Assembly (NCBI GenBank): GCA_963971425.1
Contig: OZ020515.1
Span: 38,421,198 to 38,485,197, forward strand
Reading direction: 5' to 3'
DNA from: Bryoerythrophyllum caledonicum
Taxonomy: Eukaryota > Streptophyta > Bryopsida > Pottiales > Pottiaceae
Length of the DNA stretch: 64,000 bases
Made by a program: the position numbers and the translations under genes. Under the pieces are notes generated by a model. That model was not told the DNA's origin. It ran no database searches and saw only the letters and a list, made by a program, of their open reading frames with translations. Numbering within the stretch: the stretch's first letter is position 1; every line of letters begins with the position of its first letter. This document shows, piece by piece, positions 60,761 through 64,000 of this stretch.

Positions 60761-63700
60761 CGATGCGATTTTTCATACAGCCACCTCCGTACAACCCAAC
60801 AACACTTATTTCAATTGAAAGATTCCATACGCAACAACCTATACAACCGCATTTACACTCAATCTTGACACCTAGTGAAACCCAACAACAAAATCCCTCC
60901 CTCTCTCATGCATTTATCATCGTAGACTCTAAAAACTCCAAAACTATCACTACATACACCCACCCTCCCCCCAATACTACTGCTCCCACAACCATTACAC
61001 AAAACACCGCCATATGCATAAAACATACAACCACCATAACCAATGCTCAACCATACTTTCGCCAACGCATCAATAACAATAACAATACAAATAAAGCATA
61101 CATGCATAACAAGCCGACCATTAAAACCTCACATTTCACCTCTCTTTTACTTCCAAACAAAAACCTCATCCACTGCAAACTGTTACTAAAACTATCTAGG
61201 GATATCGAAACCAACCCCGGTCCAATGACTAATGTCTTCCACAATCACCCAGAAAAACATAAGAAAATGGCTAACACATATTTTAATCCGAGTACAATAA
61301 AACTCCATCCGGAATACCAACACCTAGCCTCAACCTTTACACTGCTATTCAAAAATACCCAAGTACTCCACCAAACATACACCACAGTCTACCCAAACAT
61401 TTCACATTTTATACAACAAATAAATAATAATAATAACCACCTACCCTCAGACACCCTCTACACTTGAATTACCACCCTCCATCCCTCATTAGACGAATGT
61501 AATAACATCATTGGTCAACATACCACAAACACTAACCCGACACATTGGACAAAACTACTACTAAATACCCTCTCCTCCTTACAAAACCCTCCACAGAGAC
61601 ATATTGAAACATAACACCCATACACCAAATTTCTAGAAGAAAACCAACATATTTTAAAACACAAAAACTCTCTCCACAACGACTTATATAACTTCATCCA
61701 TAGTCAAAGCCCACCTCCTACTCTAAAAAAATACAATGAAAATTTCCCTTCTTCTCAAACAACCTCATCCGCGAGGCTCTTCGATGCTTTGAACCAATAA
61801 ATGCATACACACATCCCCCACCTCCTACCTACATCCCTCCCTCCTCGCAACCAAGTCATGGGAGATAGAAACACCTACATCACAATATGGAACACCTCAA
61901 CATTAAACACCGTCCTACCATGCATTCACAACCTAGCTTCTTATACTAACACCCCCCGCTATAATCGCCATTCAAGGAACCAAACTAACTGCCACAAAAT
62001 CTACAAAATATATACAAAAATCCTTTCCCAACTACAAGCTCGTATTTAATAATACACACGCACCCACAAGATGTATCCAACAACAAATGCCCTACACACT
62101 GGCAAAAGGTGGACTTTTTATGCTCATACACCAATCTGATGCTTTCCCTGGAAACATTACCAAAATCCCTACCCCTGTTTACATATCACCCTACCTACAA
62201 ATGTTTGAAATTCCAAATCAACCACTCCAATCATGGCTTATTATACATTTGTACATGCCCTCATATATAAAAGACTCTAGACCTATCCCGGATATCCAAA
62301 ACTCCATCACCACTCAAATAAACTCACACACCAAGTTTTTTGGAAGACAAAACGAGCATGTCCTTACCTCCCCCAATTGACAAAGACTACCAATAAAAAA
62401 ACTACACAGACAACTTAGAACTCACATATATTCCAACTGACACCCCATATTCTCAACAAGGGGACTAAACTACACACACACCAGCCTAATTGATGGATTT
62501 TATATAAGAACATTAAATCCCACCCACTACACACCTACTGCTAGTAATACAACCAATCTAAACTTAGACCACTTCCCAATTCAACTCAACATCCTTCATA
62601 ACATCCTTCTTAGTAGACCCCTTCCACCCACAAATCCAAATAATATTAAATACTCAACCTGATCCCCAAAGAAAACTTACAAAACTTTAGTACAACATTC
62701 TTTGAAGAAAATTCCTTACAAATTGACAAACTCACAAATACTCTCTCAAACTATGAACACCTTACACAAATACAATGGCAAGAATCTTGCACTACCTTGG
62801 ATAGCCTCATTAATGCAATCTCTAACACCTTAGACAAAATTTGCAAAGCACCCCCATACCAAAAATGACACCAAGAACCTCACAACAAGGACGTTACTTC
62901 TCCCATAAACTTGCAAAAAATGGAAACAACACCTTGTCACATACCACACCATACAAAAAAACAATATGCATAGCCAAAACTAATCCCAACTGGCGCACCC
63001 ACGATATACTCACCAAATCACAAAATCTATGCCATATTCAATTACCACAGGTACCACCACCTAACACCCTACATGAAGAATAGCTTAATGAGATTGCAAC
63101 TATTGCAAAAACTGCCAATAAACAAGCTAAAAAATCATTACAAAGTATACTAGAGAATGTATCAAAAAAGCTATTTCTGAATGTTGTCAACGTCATGAAA
63201 CTAGCCCAAAATAGATTAGTAGATAAATCTTCAAAAATAATGCAAACCTACCCCTAGATTGCATACTGTATTAAAACAACAACAACATTCTAACTAGCCC
63301 AGATGACATTGCCAATGAAATCTACTTTCAAAAATCTACAAACCCTAAACCAACCACCCCTTCCCATGTCACTATCAGCCACAACACACACCAACATGCA
63401 AATGTGGAGTAAGACAATATCCGTGGCATGACCTAGACTGATTTACCATTGACAAAAGGGGTGAACAAACAACCCCTCTCCACACATATTGCAATAAAGA
63501 TATCTACAATATAAGCGTAAGAAATTTGGGAAACAGCAAAACCCCCGGCTCCGATCACATACCCAACTCTATCTTTAAAAACATGCCCCCAAGATTCCAC
63601 AATCTATTATCATTATTCGTCTCCCAATGTTATAAACAAAAATCAATACGTGCTCCTTGGAAAACGAATTTGACCATTCCACTATACAAAAAGGTAATCC

Positions 63701-64000
63701 ATCCATAATAACCAACCACCGGCCTATAGCCCTCGCCAACACCATCTACAAGCTGTACACTAGCACACTCACGAGTCACATCAATATTGTTTCCATATGG
63801 GGAAAAATATCAAATACTCCATGATAGCTAAGAAGGATTTAGAGGCAAGAGAAGCACCACCCGCCAACTCCAAACCATCATTTCCACCCTAGAAGACGCA
63901 AAACTTACCAACCAAGACATTTACATACTTTTTATTGACTTCAAAATCGCCTTTGGGTCCATTGACCATCCCTGGCTTCTAGCTATCATGAGTGATCTCG
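60760..64000 (+). mobile_element. LINE copy E2: 2A motif, AP-type endonuclease, reverse transcriptase (cut by right edge)
   Basis: A degraded LINE of the same family as E1. In order: an open frame (60763-61467) with KLSRDIETNPGP; NPTHWTKLLLNTLSSLQNP; the nuclease start TYITIWNTSTLNTVLPCIHNL (about 61880); AKGGLFMLIHQ; the DH motif LNLDHFPI (about 62570); then reverse transcriptase, with NSKTPGSDHIPNSIFKN (63532), HRPIALANTIYKLYTS (63720), EGFRGKRSTTRQLQTI (63835) and DIYILFIDFKIAFGSIDHPW (63920). The FIDF block is RT motif A and GFRGKRST the block before it. Several frame changes and stops interrupt it. The C-terminal knuckle/endonuclease part, if present, is outside the window; copies A and B show what it may look like. 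Confidence 0.75.
61180..61224 (+). other. 2A ribosome-skipping (StopGo) motif in a LINE ORF
   Basis: The codons read LLLKLSRDIETNPGP, an exact D-x-E-x-N-P-G-P core (61201-61224) preceded by a Leu-rich helix-like stretch as in known 2A peptides. It lies in an uninterrupted frame, upstream of the nuclease domain. Known 2A motifs release the nascent chain between Gly and Pro. Function here is inferred from the motif. Confidence 0.75.

Overview
The window is nuclear DNA of a land plant, most likely a bryophyte (moss-like). It carries intron-rich nuclear genes with plant-type products: plastid cysteine desulfurase, raffinose-synthase-like glycosidase, ARP6, an SPX protein and a YTH reader. Exons are fairly GC-rich and spacers AT-rich. 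It also holds a SWIM-type Mutator-like transposase and a ParB/DNA-methyltransferase protein of kinds I associate with bryophyte genomes. The species assignment is inference.

Region 1 (1-20.8 kb) is the gene-bearing part. All genes are on the + strand: the 3' end of ARP6, a complete NFS2/SufS gene (10 exons, 480 aa), a complete YTH-domain m6A reader (11 exons, 563 aa) and a complete GH36 raffinose-synthase/SIP-type gene (13 exons, about 821 aa). Exon phases close without a break in each model, so these genes are probably intact. One hAT-like MITE lies between NFS2 and the YTH gene.

Region 2 (20.8-52.4 kb) has no recognisable host gene. It is a stack of mobile elements. They include a family of elements flanked by TTAA with CCCCTAAA termini (955-bp and about 200-bp forms), and 5'-truncated LINE copies that end in a conserved hairpin plus a TTC tail. 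There is also a CCGG-rich unclassified unit split by one LINE, a TA-flanked MITE and several minisatellites. The centrepiece is an 11.3-kb Mutator-like element (29863-41130). It has matching termini and a near-identical 9-bp target duplication. It carries two divergent genes: a SWIM-finger transposase on the minus strand, and on the plus strand a protein with a ParB-like domain followed by a beta-class amino-methyltransferase domain. Both genes are interrupted in this copy.

Region 3 (52.4-54.5 kb) is one intact SPX-domain gene (3 exons, 388 aa) with a TATA box, a possible PHR-binding site and a leader uORF.

Region 4 (54.5-64 kb) is repeat DNA again: a second hAT-like MITE, another TTAA-family relative, and then two rearranged, decayed LINE copies running off the right edge. 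One LINE keeps an exact 2A ribosome-skipping motif upstream of its endonuclease and reverse transcriptase.

The host genes are unrelated housekeeping or regulatory functions: chromatin (ARP6), Fe-S assembly (NFS2), RNA m6A reading (YTH), sugar metabolism (GH36) and phosphate signalling (SPX). They form no pathway. The main biological interest is the methyltransferase-bearing transposon and the 2A/dual-endonuclease LINE family.
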